Assembly (NCBI RefSeq): GCF_902506145.1
Contig: NZ_LR733554.1
Location: forward strand, 1 to 64,000
Origin: Burkholderia sp. 8Y
Lineage (GTDB): Bacteria; Pseudomonadota; Gammaproteobacteria; Burkholderiales; Burkholderiaceae
Direction: 5' to 3'
Length of the DNA: 64,000 nucleotides
The translations under genes were made by a program, and so were the position numbers. The notes below the pieces were generated by a model, which was given only the letters and a program-made list of their open reading frames with translations, was not told the origin of the DNA and made no database searches. The first letter of the stretch is position 1. Every line of letters starts with the position of its first letter. This document shows, one piece after another, positions 26,866 through 34,873 of this stretch.

Positions 26866-27205
26866 AATTTCTCAGACGATGTGGAATAATTGATCGCAAA
26901 GTTTTGGTTCGTCACTGCTTCTGACAATCGGTAGCATTCGCGTTAGGAGACGCCCGACCCCGGTTTCTCCTGACGCAGAGGGCAGCCAACGCACGAAACG
27001 CTCAAGGATAATGTAAAGACCGGCGCAAGCCCCCGAGCCGATAGAGGCCGCTCATCATGCGCGGGCCAAACGTGACGCGTATCTCGTTCGGGCGCTGCCT
27101 GCAGCAATGGGAGTCCCGGCCTTGATGCGCTGTACAATTTCGTGCAGGTAATTGCCGCCTGCCCCTCGCTCGCGGCATGGTCTCGATTTAATCTCAGAGG
27201 AGATC

Positions 27206-27436
27206 ATGGTCGCAATAACGCTGGAGTTGAACGATGACGTATATAAAGCGCTGCGGTCGGTCGTCGCCCGTTGCAACGAGGCGCACCAGAGCAGCGGGGG
27301 TCTGGACACCCATGGCAAGCTAGATGCGAAGAAGCTGCTGACAGTTCTTGCGGAAGACGCCGCGATGACACACAGCCGGCCAGAGTCATGGCAGGCCTGC
27401 AAGATGCAGCATTTGCTGGACTCGCACGGCTATTGA
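27206..27436 (+). CDS. Small conserved-looking protein (76 aa)
   Basis: The start ATG at 27206 has a strong ribosome-binding site (AGAGGAGAT directly upstream). The product begins MVAITLELNDDVYKALRSVV, which looks like a short strand followed by a helix. It continues with KLDAKKLLTVLAEDAAM and a C-terminal SWQACKMQHLLDSHGY. It has no membrane segment or signal peptide. Small proteins of this kind occur in Burkholderiaceae, but I know no function. The upstream 18 codons of the frame are excluded because the site fits this ATG. Confidence 0.6.
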   Translation: MVAITLELNDDVYKALRSVVARCNEAHQSSGGLDTHGKLDAKKLLTVLAEDAAMTHSRPESWQACKMQHLLDSHGY

Positions 27437-28074
27437 TCGACGTTTGTCGTACCCATCGATAAAAGGACGGAGAGTCATGTGAAGCGCGAATCGCGGGGTG
27501 CGAATGCGGATTGCGTGAACAAGGGAACGACGACGCCCGCGAGCCCGGGCCTCCCAAAAAAGCAACGGCAACGCTGCAGCGTCGCCGGCCGTTCACGTCT
27601 TATTTTGTCAGCCCACGCGCGAGTTGGTGCTGTAAGCCGGAGCGTACCTTTCGGCCTGACACGAACATGGCCTTCTGCTTCAAGCGCCTAACCGCCGGTG
27701 CGAAAGCACCTATGGAACCAAGTTAGCTGTCGACGAGGAGTCGCCGCCGCCAATTCGTGCAACGTCGAAGAGATAGACTTTGGCGCACAAGGGCACGCGT
27801 AATCGTGCCGGCCGGCTCCAATTTCGCGCCTCGCAGACATAAGCCGTCTCTTCAGCGCAAGCCGCTCCACCGGTAATGCCGAGCCGCGGAAGAGCGACGT
27901 AAACCGGTCCAATTAGACGAAGCTCCACATTAGCGAGGCCTTAAAGCCTTCGCAGTGGTCTTTCCTCAACGGGGATTCGCTGCGTAGAAGTAAGGGCTTA
28001 TTCGCGCCGGGCTTCGTCGGCCACTTCAATCACTTGCCGAAGTCTGCCACTTCCGTGGCAAGGCCACCATAACT
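27437..28074. other. About 640 bp without a supported gene
   Basis: A GTG frame at 27479 (70 codons) has GGAGAG five bases upstream but an unremarkable basic product, so it remains possible but unsupported. The rest shows nothing recognisable. Confidence 0.35.
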
Positions 28075-28291
28075 CTAATCCGACAGGCGTTTCTGAGCCA
28101 GAACGGATTCCGCTCGTCGCAAATTACGCGGGTAGTCCGAATCGACGCTAGATTGGTAGCCCACCTGCTCGAGCGCGGCTAGCTGTGCGCGCACCTGATC
28201 CCGGGTCAACGACCGAACGGTATCCGCGTAAAGACGATACTGGCGTCCCGAGAGCGGCAGCAAGGAATGAATAGAGAAGTAGTGTTTTCAT
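28075..28291 (-). pseudogene. DUF4148 small secreted protein, frameshifted
   Basis: An ATG at 28291 begins a clean signal peptide (MKTLLLYSFLAAALGTPVSS). The conserved DUF4148 body, SLTRDQVRAQLAALEQVGYQ and YPRNLRRAESVLAQK, lies in another frame. The frame changes at about 28215-28240. Intact DUF4148 proteins are short periplasmic proteins abundant in Burkholderiaceae; one lies at 43058. This copy is probably inactive unless the shift is a sequencing error. Confidence 0.6.
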
Positions 28292-28434
28292 GTGGCCGTC
28301 GCGCTAATTGGCAGGTTTGACAGGTCGATGCCATGAAGTGATTTTATTGGTTAGGGAGATTAGGGAAAGCCTTAGTGAGGCCCATGGGGCTCTTCCGCGG
28401 TTACGGGCGGTTACAGAGCCCCGCGAGAGAAACT

Positions 28435-28449
28435 ATAAGCTTCGCTTAT
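28435..28449. promoter_or_regulatory. LysR-type operator before operon 1 (predicted)
   Basis: ATAAGCTTCGCTTAT is a palindrome with T-N11-A spacing. Its centre is about 65 bp before the inferred transcription start, the usual recognition-site position for LysR activators. A related box has the same spacing before operon 2. Confidence 0.55.
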
Positions 28450-28459
28450 GCGTTTTCCT

Positions 28460-29783
28460 GAAATGCTGGATTGTTTGAGCTCTGCCTGGTCCCGTATAGT
28501 TGACTTCAAGTTAAGCGGTTGCCGAGGGAGGTCTGTCCTGGCGACACGAACACAATGAATCAGGAGACACGCATGGTCATGAAGTGCCGAATCGCCATCG
28601 TCGGAGGAGGACTTGCCGGTGCTGCGACGTTGAACGCGCTGCACACCTTCGGCATCGAGGCGGAACTGTTCGAGGCGGCGCCCGCGCTGGGCGAAATCGG
28701 TGCCGCGGTGAGTTGCAGCCCGCAAGCGGTTAAGGCGCTGTGGGGCCTGGGTGCAAAGGGCCGCATCGATGCCGTGGGGCATCGCTCGCCGGGCGAATAC
28801 ACGCGCAACATGCAGTCCGGGGAATTCCTGCAGTTTCGCGATCGCTTCAAGCTGGCCGAGAAGTGGGGCGCACCTTACTACTCGTTTCATCGCGCGGATC
28901 TGCTTGACGCGCTCGCCGCGGGGCTGGATCAGTCGCACATTCATCTTGGACATCGGCTCGCATGGGTGAACGAGCGTAGCGATGCAGTCGAGCTCGTATT
29001 CGAAAACGGCACCCGCGTCGAGGCCGAATATGTGATCGGCGCTGACGGCGTGAAATCGGTGCTGCGTCAGGCGCTCTATGGCGACGACAACCCGACCTAC
29101 ACGGGCCAGATGGCGTGGCGTGCGCTGCTCGATGCGAGCATCGTGCCGGACTGGATTCTCGAGCCGAGCGGTCAGACCGAATGGGTCGGCCCGGGCGCGC
29201 ATGTGCGAGCGTACTACATCCGGCAGAAGAAGCTGGTCAATATCGTGACGCAGCAGGACACGGCCGAGTGGGTCGAAGAGAGCTGGAACAAGCAGGGCGA
29301 TCCGGACGAAATGCGTGCGAGCTTCGAGAACCCCGAGCCGCGTTTGAAAGAACTGCTGGGTTTGGTCACGAAGTGCATGAAGTGGGGCCTGTTTGCGCGG
29401 CCGATCAATGACAACTGGGGCCGTGGGCGCATTCAGTTGATCGGCGATGCGGCACACGCAATGGTACCCAACGCGGGACAAGGCGCGTGTCAGGCGTTCG
29501 AGGACGCGTACATCCTCGGGCGCTGGCTGAGTGCAAGCGCCGATCCGATTCAGGCGTTCACCGAATTCCGCCGGGTGCGCATCCCGCGCGTGCATGGTGT
29601 GCAGCGTCTGTCGCTGGCGAACCTGCGCTTCAAGCACATGAAGGACAGTCAGGCGCAAAAGGAAGCCATCGTCACGGGCAAGGGCAGCGTGCACGGCACG
29701 AACGACTGGCTCTATGGCTTCGATCCGACGACCGACTGGAACAAGACGCCCGTCGTGGCCGAACAGTATGCCGATGCGCCTGC
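28460..29783 (+). repeat. 1,324-bp direct repeat, copy 1
   Basis: The segment matches 38403-39726 (offset 9,943 bp). I saw one mismatch, A at 28478 versus G at 38421. It covers the promoter and almost all of the monooxygenase gene. The copies diverge abruptly on both sides. No insertion-sequence ends flank it. Confidence 0.85.
28471..28500 (+). promoter_or_regulatory. Sigma-70-type promoter of operon 1 (predicted)
   Basis: TTGTTT (28471-28476) and TATAGT (28495-28500) are separated by 18 bp. The weak -35 fits a promoter needing a LysR activator bound at the box just upstream. The same promoter lies in copy 2. Confidence 0.4.
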
Positions 29784-29829
29784 GGGTCCGGACTCCGCAA
29801 AGGACGCATCGCCCGCGACCACCCATTGA
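28573..29829 (+). CDS. FAD-dependent aromatic monooxygenase, copy 1
   Basis: The 418-residue protein belongs to the PHBH/salicylate-hydroxylase group. It has the ADP-binding motif CRIAIVGGGLAGAATLNAL, the central DG motif (VIGADGVKSVLRQAL) and the FAD-ribityl GD motif IQLIGDAAHAMVPNAGQGAC. Such enzymes hydroxylate phenolic acids using NAD(P)H and O2, sometimes with decarboxylation. The start ATG at 28573 has CAGGAG upstream; the frame is open from 28519. It opens a nine-gene operon and is almost identical to the gene at 38516, differing only in the last ~20 residues. The shared promoter suggests that one regulator controls both. Confidence 0.85.
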   Translation: MVMKCRIAIVGGGLAGAATLNALHTFGIEAELFEAAPALGEIGAAVSCSPQAVKALWGLGAKGRIDAVGHRSPGEYTRNMQSGEFLQFRDRFKLAEKWGAPYYSFHRADLLDALAAGLDQSHIHLGHRLAWVNERSDAVELVFENGTRVEAEYVIGADGVKSVLRQALYGDDNPTYTGQMAWRALLDASIVPDWILEPSGQTEWVGPGAHVRAYYIRQKKLVNIVTQQDTAEWVEESWNKQGDPDEMRASFENPEPRLKELLGLVTKCMKWGLFARPINDNWGRGRIQLIGDAAHAMVPNAGQGACQAFEDAYILGRWLSASADPIQAFTEFRRVRIPRVHGVQRLSLANLRFKHMKDSQAQKEAIVTGKGSVHGTNDWLYGFDPTTDWNKTPVVAEQYADAPAGPDSAKDASPATTH

Positions 29830-29839
29830 GAGCATAACG

Positions 29840-30721
29840 ATGAAGATCTGCCGCTATAACGAAGGCCTTCCCGGACTCATCGAAGGCGAGAACATCTACC
29901 CGCTCGCCGACGCACTGGTCACGGCCGGCGCCACACGTGTCAACGCCACGATGGCAGAAGTGGTCGATGCCCTCGCGAATCACCCGTCGGCGCGAGATGC
30001 AATCGCCGCCGCGCGTCGCGCTCAGGCCGTGCCGCTCGCTCAGGCGAAGATGCTTGCGCCGATCGACAACCCGCCCGCCATCTGGGCAGGGGCCGCGAAC
30101 TATCGCTCGCATCAGGCGGAAATGACGGACCGCGTCGGTGCCTACGACCGCTCGCAATTCTCCGCTGACGACCTGATGGCCGAGGTCTTTCTCAAGCCGT
30201 CATCGTCCATCGTCGGGCCTAACGGCACGGTGATCCTGCCGAAGATCGCGAAGCACGTGGACTTCGAATGCGAACTGTGCGTCGTCATCGGCCGCACCGC
30301 GAAGAACGTATCGGCGGAGCAAGCGCTCGACTACGTGTATGGCTACACGCTGTGCTGGGACATCAGCATCCGCGATCCTTGGGGCCGGCGTCACAACACG
30401 CGAAACATCCGCAAGGGCTTCGATACTTTCTGCGGCGTGGGCCCGTGGTTTGTGACGCGCGATGAGATCAGCGAGCCGCAGGACTTGCGCATCAACGTTG
30501 AGCAGAATGGCCGCACGGTGATGCAGGCGCACACGAAGGACATGATCAACGGCGTGCGCGATCTGATCCGGTTCCTCTCGAGCGTCACGACGCTCAAGCC
30601 CGGCACGCTCATTACGACGGGAACGCCCGCCGGCGTGTCGCAGCTTTTCGACGGCGACCGGCTAAGAGGCACGATCGACGGCATCGGGTCGATGGAACTC
30701 GACGTCGCTGCCGACAAGTGA
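29840..30721 (+). CDS. Fumarylacetoacetate-hydrolase-family protein
   Basis: The 293-residue protein has the FAH fold signature. Metal-binding acids are seen in HVDFECELCVVIGR (E-x-E) and an Asp in CWDISIRDPWG, followed by GFDTFCGVGPWFV and the C-terminal TLITTGTPAGVS. Family members hydrolyse or hydrate acylpyruvates and ring-cleavage products, or decarboxylate oxaloacetate-like acids. The start at 29840 lies 10 bp after the monooxygenase stop, so the genes are co-transcribed. Likely acts on a ring-cleavage product of the operon; substrate not determined. Confidence 0.85.
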   Translation: MKICRYNEGLPGLIEGENIYPLADALVTAGATRVNATMAEVVDALANHPSARDAIAAARRAQAVPLAQAKMLAPIDNPPAIWAGAANYRSHQAEMTDRVGAYDRSQFSADDLMAEVFLKPSSSIVGPNGTVILPKIAKHVDFECELCVVIGRTAKNVSAEQALDYVYGYTLCWDISIRDPWGRRHNTRNIRKGFDTFCGVGPWFVTRDEISEPQDLRINVEQNGRTVMQAHTKDMINGVRDLIRFLSSVTTLKPGTLITTGTPAGVSQLFDGDRLRGTIDGIGSMELDVAADK

Positions 30722-30754
30722 TCGCCCCGCATCTCGACACATAACGGATAACCC

Positions 30755-31552
30755 ATGCTTCTGCCGCTGAATCAACGCACCATCAGCTACGACATCGTCG
30801 GTACCGAGACCGGTCCTGTGGTCGTGTTCTCGCATTCGCTCGCCGCCGATCTGGGTCTTTGGGCGGAGCAGGTGCCCGCGCTGCTCGCCGCTGGGTATCG
30901 CGTGCTGCGCACGGACCTGCGCGGACACGGCGGCAGTACGCCGACGCCTGCGCCGTACACCATCGATCTGCTGGCCGACGACGTCATCGACGTGCTCGAC
31001 GCGTTGCGTATCGAACGCGCGCATTTCGTCGGCCTGTCTATCGGCGGAATGATCGGACAGTCGCTGGGCTTGCGTCATGCGTCGCGGTTCAAATCGCTGA
31101 TGCTGTGCGATACGCAGTCGGAATCGCCGCCCGATGCTGCGACATTCTGGGGACCGATGATCGAGTCGATCACGCAGGCAAATTCGCTGGAACCTATCGC
31201 TGACCGCACCATGCAGCGTTGGCTGACCGAGGACTACAAGCGAGCGCATCCGGTGCGCTGGAAGCAGATTCGCGATACGGTCGCCGGTTGTACGCCGACG
31301 GGTTACATCGGTTGTGCGGGCGCCATCGGCAACTTCAATTTCACCGACCGCCTAAGCACCGTGAAGACGCCGGTGCTGGTCGCATGCGGTACGCAGGACC
31401 CGCGCGCGACGCCGGCCGAGAGCCGTCGAATTGCGAGCCTCTTTGCGAATGGAAACTACGCCGAGTTCGAGGGCGCAAAGCACGTGCCGAACGTCGAACA
31501 GCCGGAGAAGTTCAACAGCGTGCTGCTGCAGTGGCTCCCAGCGCACGCATGA
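30755..31552 (+). CDS. Alpha/beta hydrolase, 3-oxoadipate enol-lactonase-like
   Basis: The 265-residue hydrolase has the nucleophile elbow VGLSIGGMIGQSLG (Ser at about 95). It has the oxyanion region VFSHSLAADLGLWAEQ, a late Asp in CGTQDPRATP and His in EGAKHVPNVEQPEKF. This matches PcaD and related lactonases or C-C hydrolases acting on ring-cleavage intermediates. It follows the FAH-family gene by 33 bp and precedes an aldolase gene by 10 bp. The beta-ketoadipate role is a family-based guess, because the rest of that pathway is not in the window. Confidence 0.8.
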   Translation: MLLPLNQRTISYDIVGTETGPVVVFSHSLAADLGLWAEQVPALLAAGYRVLRTDLRGHGGSTPTPAPYTIDLLADDVIDVLDALRIERAHFVGLSIGGMIGQSLGLRHASRFKSLMLCDTQSESPPDAATFWGPMIESITQANSLEPIADRTMQRWLTEDYKRAHPVRWKQIRDTVAGCTPTGYIGCAGAIGNFNFTDRLSTVKTPVLVACGTQDPRATPAESRRIASLFANGNYAEFEGAKHVPNVEQPEKFNSVLLQWLPAHA

Positions 31553-31562
31553 GGGCAGAGTC

Positions 31563-32252
31563 ATGAGCGAACTGATGACGAAGACACTGAAGGCGTGGCG
31601 GTTTCTATATCGCCGCGGCTTTATTGAGGGCTTCGGTCATATCAGCGTGCGACTGCCGAACCAGCGCTTCATGATTACGCGCCATTCGCTCGGTATGAAC
31701 GCGACGCCCGAAGACTTCGTGGTCATGGACTTCGAAGGACGCAAGCTGGAGGGCGCGGGTGATCCGCCGGGCGAGTATCCGATCCACCTCGAAGTTCTGG
31801 CTGCGCGACCCGACGTGAATTCGGTCATTCACTATCACGGCATGTATTCGACGTCGTTCACGACGAGCGGTCAGCGGCTGCGCCCCATCCACCTAATGGG
31901 CACGCTGTTTCACGACGGTATTCCGGTCTATCACGACCCGCGTCTCGTGAGTGATCGCAAGCGCGGCGCGACGCTGGCGCAGGCGCTCGGGTCTCACCGC
32001 GCGGTGTTGATGTGCGCACACGGGGCAACGATTACAGGCGCGAGTGTGGAAGAGGCGGTCGCTAGTGCGTTCCTCTTCGAAGAGAATGCGCATCGCGCCT
32101 GCATCAGCGCGACGCTCGGCACGCCGCAATGGATCGATGACGAAACCGCTGCCGACGCTGGCGCCGAGTTGATCCAGACACGCGGTCCGTTCCGCCGCGT
32201 GTGGGCGCTCGTCGAAGCAGAGGACGAGGACGAGCAAAAGCGCAAGGGCTGA
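31563..32252 (+). CDS. Class II aldolase/adducin-family protein (cytoplasmic)
   Basis: The 229-residue protein has the class II aldolase layout: GFIEGFGHISVRLPN, then HLEVLAARPDVNSVIHYHGM with zinc-binding histidines, and VLMCAHGATITGASVEEAV with the third His. These enzymes cleave hydroxy-keto acids or decarboxylate substrates using a divalent metal. The ATG at 31563 is used; the longer frame overlaps the upstream gene. No export signal is present, unlike the homologue at 34049. Near a PrpF-like tautomerase, a role in splitting a gallate- or protocatechuate-type intermediate is plausible. Confidence 0.8.
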   Translation: MSELMTKTLKAWRFLYRRGFIEGFGHISVRLPNQRFMITRHSLGMNATPEDFVVMDFEGRKLEGAGDPPGEYPIHLEVLAARPDVNSVIHYHGMYSTSFTTSGQRLRPIHLMGTLFHDGIPVYHDPRLVSDRKRGATLAQALGSHRAVLMCAHGATITGASVEEAVASAFLFEENAHRACISATLGTPQWIDDETAADAGAELIQTRGPFRRVWALVEAEDEDEQKRKG

Positions 32253-32315
32253 TTTCATCAGGTAGTGGTTGCCCAAACGCTTATCGTCAACAAACATGTT
32301 TAATAGTACTAAATC

Positions 32316-33149
32316 ATGAGTGACAAGGCCGATTCCTTTTGTGTCATGACCTCCGGGGTCTTTACCTCTGCGTATCTCGCGCTGGTTCCTCTTCTGGAAG
32401 CCATGACGGGCAAACGGATCATGACGTTGACGACCTCGATCGGCACGGGCGAGACCTCGATCCCGTGCCGCCTCGCGCGCTCGGAGCCCGTCGACCTGGT
32501 GATCGTGGCGGAACCGAACATGCAGCGTTTCGTGCAGCAAGGCTACATCCTCGCGGATACTCGCACGCTGATTGCGAAGTCATCGGTGGCGATTGCCGTC
32601 CGTGAAGGAGAGCCGCCGCCCGATGCGAGCTGCGCGGACGCGCTCAGACGCACGCTTCTTCGGGCCAGGACCATTGCCTACTCCGCAAGCGAGAGCGGTA
32701 AGTATCTCACTACGCAGTTGTATCAGCGTCTTGGCATTCATGAGCAGTGCTTACCGAAAAGCGTGTTCGTCGGGAACGGTGAGCGAACCGGCGCGGTCGT
32801 CGCACGAGGCGAAGCGGATATTGCCTTCCAGCAGATCAGCGAGCTTCGGCCGGTGAAGGGTATCGCGCATATCACACCGATCCCGCCGGAGTTGCAAGCC
32901 ACTGTGTGGGTCGCTGCGGGCGTGCCCGTTTGGAGCCGGAACGTCGAGTTGGCGCGCTCGGTAGTCCGGTTTCTTTCATCGGCCGATGCAGCGGCGGCAA
33001 TAGAACAAAGCGGCCTCGAACTCATTGAAGGCGTGCCGGATGCGGTGCCATACTCGAGTCCTGAGGCGGCAATCGCGCCGGCGGAAGCCGTCAACGTCGA
33101 CCTTGCGGTGGACATGACGACTTCTATCCCGAAGCCGGCGGTACTTTAA
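32316..33149 (+). CDS. ModA-like substrate-binding-domain protein without a signal peptide
   Basis: The 277-residue protein folds like a type 2 periplasmic binding protein: SFCVMTSGVFTSAYLALVP, then VDLVIVAEPNMQRFVQQGY, IAYSASESGKYL and AVVARGEADIAFQQISEL. ModA-type proteins bind oxyanions or organic acids for ABC transporters. No leader is present and an in-frame TAA lies immediately upstream (32310-32312), so the protein is cytoplasmic as annotated. An exported homologue is at 42167. No ABC permease gene is near. It could be a ligand sensor or a repurposed binding domain. Confidence 0.75.
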   Translation: MSDKADSFCVMTSGVFTSAYLALVPLLEAMTGKRIMTLTTSIGTGETSIPCRLARSEPVDLVIVAEPNMQRFVQQGYILADTRTLIAKSSVAIAVREGEPPPDASCADALRRTLLRARTIAYSASESGKYLTTQLYQRLGIHEQCLPKSVFVGNGERTGAVVARGEADIAFQQISELRPVKGIAHITPIPPELQATVWVAAGVPVWSRNVELARSVVRFLSSADAAAAIEQSGLELIEGVPDAVPYSSPEAAIAPAEAVNVDLAVDMTTSIPKPAVL

Positions 33150-33167
33150 TTCATTCGGAGACACAGC

Positions 33168-34052
33168 ATGCATTTGCGCAGCGTTGAACTGGAGATGCCG
33201 GATCGCGCGACGGCGATCGATTTTCTCAAGAGCCCGTGGGGCATGACGGAAGTCGGCACGCGTGGCGATACGACTTATCTTCGCGGCACGGCGGGCCAGC
33301 ACTACTCGGTCGCAATCATCGAGCGGCCGGCGCGCGCGTTACGGTCCGCCACCATCGTCGGCACCCGTGATGAGATCGAAACCGTGTACGAACGAGCCGG
33401 GAAGGCAGGCTTGCGACGCGGCCCGTGGATCGAGGAATTCGACGAGCCCGGTCACGGTACCGGCTTTTACGTCGCGGGACTCGAGGGCGAGCCGTTCCGC
33501 TTCGTCGCCGAGGCCGAGCCCGCACCGGCGGCGCTTTCCAACGAGCGCGCGAATCCCATCCGCATTGCGCACGTGGTGTTCAATACTCCCGACCGGGCTG
33601 CGGCATCGCGCACGCTTACCGAGGTCTTCGGCTTCAAATTAAGCGACAGCACGCGTTTCATGGACTTCCTGCGTTGCGACGACCTGCATCATGTGATCGC
33701 GTACGCAGACTCGAAGCAGCCTACGCTCAATCACATCGCCTTCGAAATGAAAGATACGGATGCCGTGCTGCGCGGCATGGGACGACTCAGGGATGCGGGA
33801 TGTGGCACCGTATGGGGCCCGGGTCGTCACGGTCCCGGAGACAACGTATTCGCCTATTTCGTGGGGCCGTTCGGCGCGTGCATCGAATACACCGCTGAAA
33901 TCATGCGCGTTGACGACGACTACTTGACGGGGACGCCGGACACCTGGCAGTTCCCCAACGGTCGCAATGATCAGTGGGGCATCTTCAGTCGCGACGTCGA
34001 GGCACTGGCTGCGTCGGGCGATACGTTTCCTTACGCGCCCGTCGCGGCATGA
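33168..34052 (+). CDS. Two-domain VOC-family protein (extradiol-dioxygenase-like)
   Basis: The 294-residue protein has two vicinal-oxygen-chelate modules. The C-terminal one has likely metal ligands: His in IRIAHVVFNTPD, His in TLNHIAFEMKD and Glu in GACIEYTAEIM. The conserved GPGRHGPGDNVFAYFVGPFG is typical of catechol 2,3-dioxygenase-like proteins. Such enzymes cleave aromatic diols beside the hydroxyls. It would follow hydroxylation by the monooxygenase. The neighbouring FAH, hydrolase and aldolase genes support a meta-cleavage route, though ring cleavage is not proven. Its TGA overlaps the next ATG (ATGA). Confidence 0.75.
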   Translation: MHLRSVELEMPDRATAIDFLKSPWGMTEVGTRGDTTYLRGTAGQHYSVAIIERPARALRSATIVGTRDEIETVYERAGKAGLRRGPWIEEFDEPGHGTGFYVAGLEGEPFRFVAEAEPAPAALSNERANPIRIAHVVFNTPDRAAASRTLTEVFGFKLSDSTRFMDFLRCDDLHHVIAYADSKQPTLNHIAFEMKDTDAVLRGMGRLRDAGCGTVWGPGRHGPGDNVFAYFVGPFGACIEYTAEIMRVDDDYLTGTPDTWQFPNGRNDQWGIFSRDVEALAASGDTFPYAPVAA

Positions 34053-34858
34053 ACGCTCGCTTGCTCGCAGGAGTCGCGCTTATGCTGACCGCCGCCCACG
34101 CCGTCTCACAGGACCGAGACCCGGATGACGCCCGCATTGCGGACGTCGTCACTGCGAGTCACATTCTGGCGAACGAAGGCATTCTCGACAGCTTCGGACA
34201 CATCAGCACGCGTTCCGCGAAGGACCCGAATCATATGTTCATGCCGCGCGCGATGGCGCCGGCGCTCGTCTCGCGCGCGGATATCGTCGAAGTGGATATC
34301 AGGAATGACTGTAGCGCGGTGGTTTCGAATGCGCCACGGTTGAATGGCGAACGTTTCATCCACTGCCGCGTCTATGCAGCGAATCCCGACTTGCAGTCGG
34401 TCATTCACTCGCATGATCTCGCGGTGATTCCTTTTGGTATCGCTAACGTGCCGCTGCGTCCCGTGGTAGCGCAGGCCGGTTTCCTGCCGCCCGAGACGCC
34501 TCTGTTCGAAGTCCGCGATGCTTATCCGCCCGATGCGACGAAGCGTGGCGTGCAGGTGACGAACGCGCGGCTCGGAGATGCGCTTGCGAGCAAGCTCGGC
34601 AAGAACCCGGTGATATTGATGGCACGTCACGGCGAGACCGTGGTGGGCACATCGGTGCGCGAAGCGACCGTGCGCGCGCTCTACATTCATATCGACGCAG
34701 AGGCACAGTTGGCGGGCATGCAACTCAACCCGGACATCACGCCGCTCGACGGGCCGGAACTCGCCGTCAACGCGACAGAGAACTTCGACAGTGACCGGCC
34801 GTGGCAAAACTACCTGTCGCGTCTTCATCGAGGGCAACAGGAACAGCAGGTCCATTGA
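34049..34858 (+). CDS. Exported class II aldolase/adducin-family protein
   Basis: The 269-residue protein begins with a clear Sec signal peptide (MNARLLAGVALMLTAAHAVS). The mature part is a class II aldolase domain: EGILDSFGHISTRSAKDPN, then AANPDLQSVIHSHDLAV and VILMARHGETVVGTSV with the metal-binding histidines. Class II aldolases normally act in the cytoplasm, so a periplasmic copy is unusual. It is translationally coupled to the VOC gene and followed by a PrpF-like gene. The substrate might be a hydroxy acid produced outside the cytoplasm by the esterases or MmgE/PrpD proteins; this is inference. Confidence 0.75.
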   Translation: MNARLLAGVALMLTAAHAVSQDRDPDDARIADVVTASHILANEGILDSFGHISTRSAKDPNHMFMPRAMAPALVSRADIVEVDIRNDCSAVVSNAPRLNGERFIHCRVYAANPDLQSVIHSHDLAVIPFGIANVPLRPVVAQAGFLPPETPLFEVRDAYPPDATKRGVQVTNARLGDALASKLGKNPVILMARHGETVVGTSVREATVRALYIHIDAEAQLAGMQLNPDITPLDGPELAVNATENFDSDRPWQNYLSRLHRGQQEQQVH

Positions 34859-34873
34859 ACAAAGGCATTTGCG

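Noticed and set aside
28411-29835. 474-codon minus-strand frame over the first monooxygenase copy (also 38348-39637)
   Set aside because: It is the antisense shadow of a clear FAD monooxygenase gene, repeated because the DNA is repeated. The product is Arg/His-rich and no ribosome-binding site is present.
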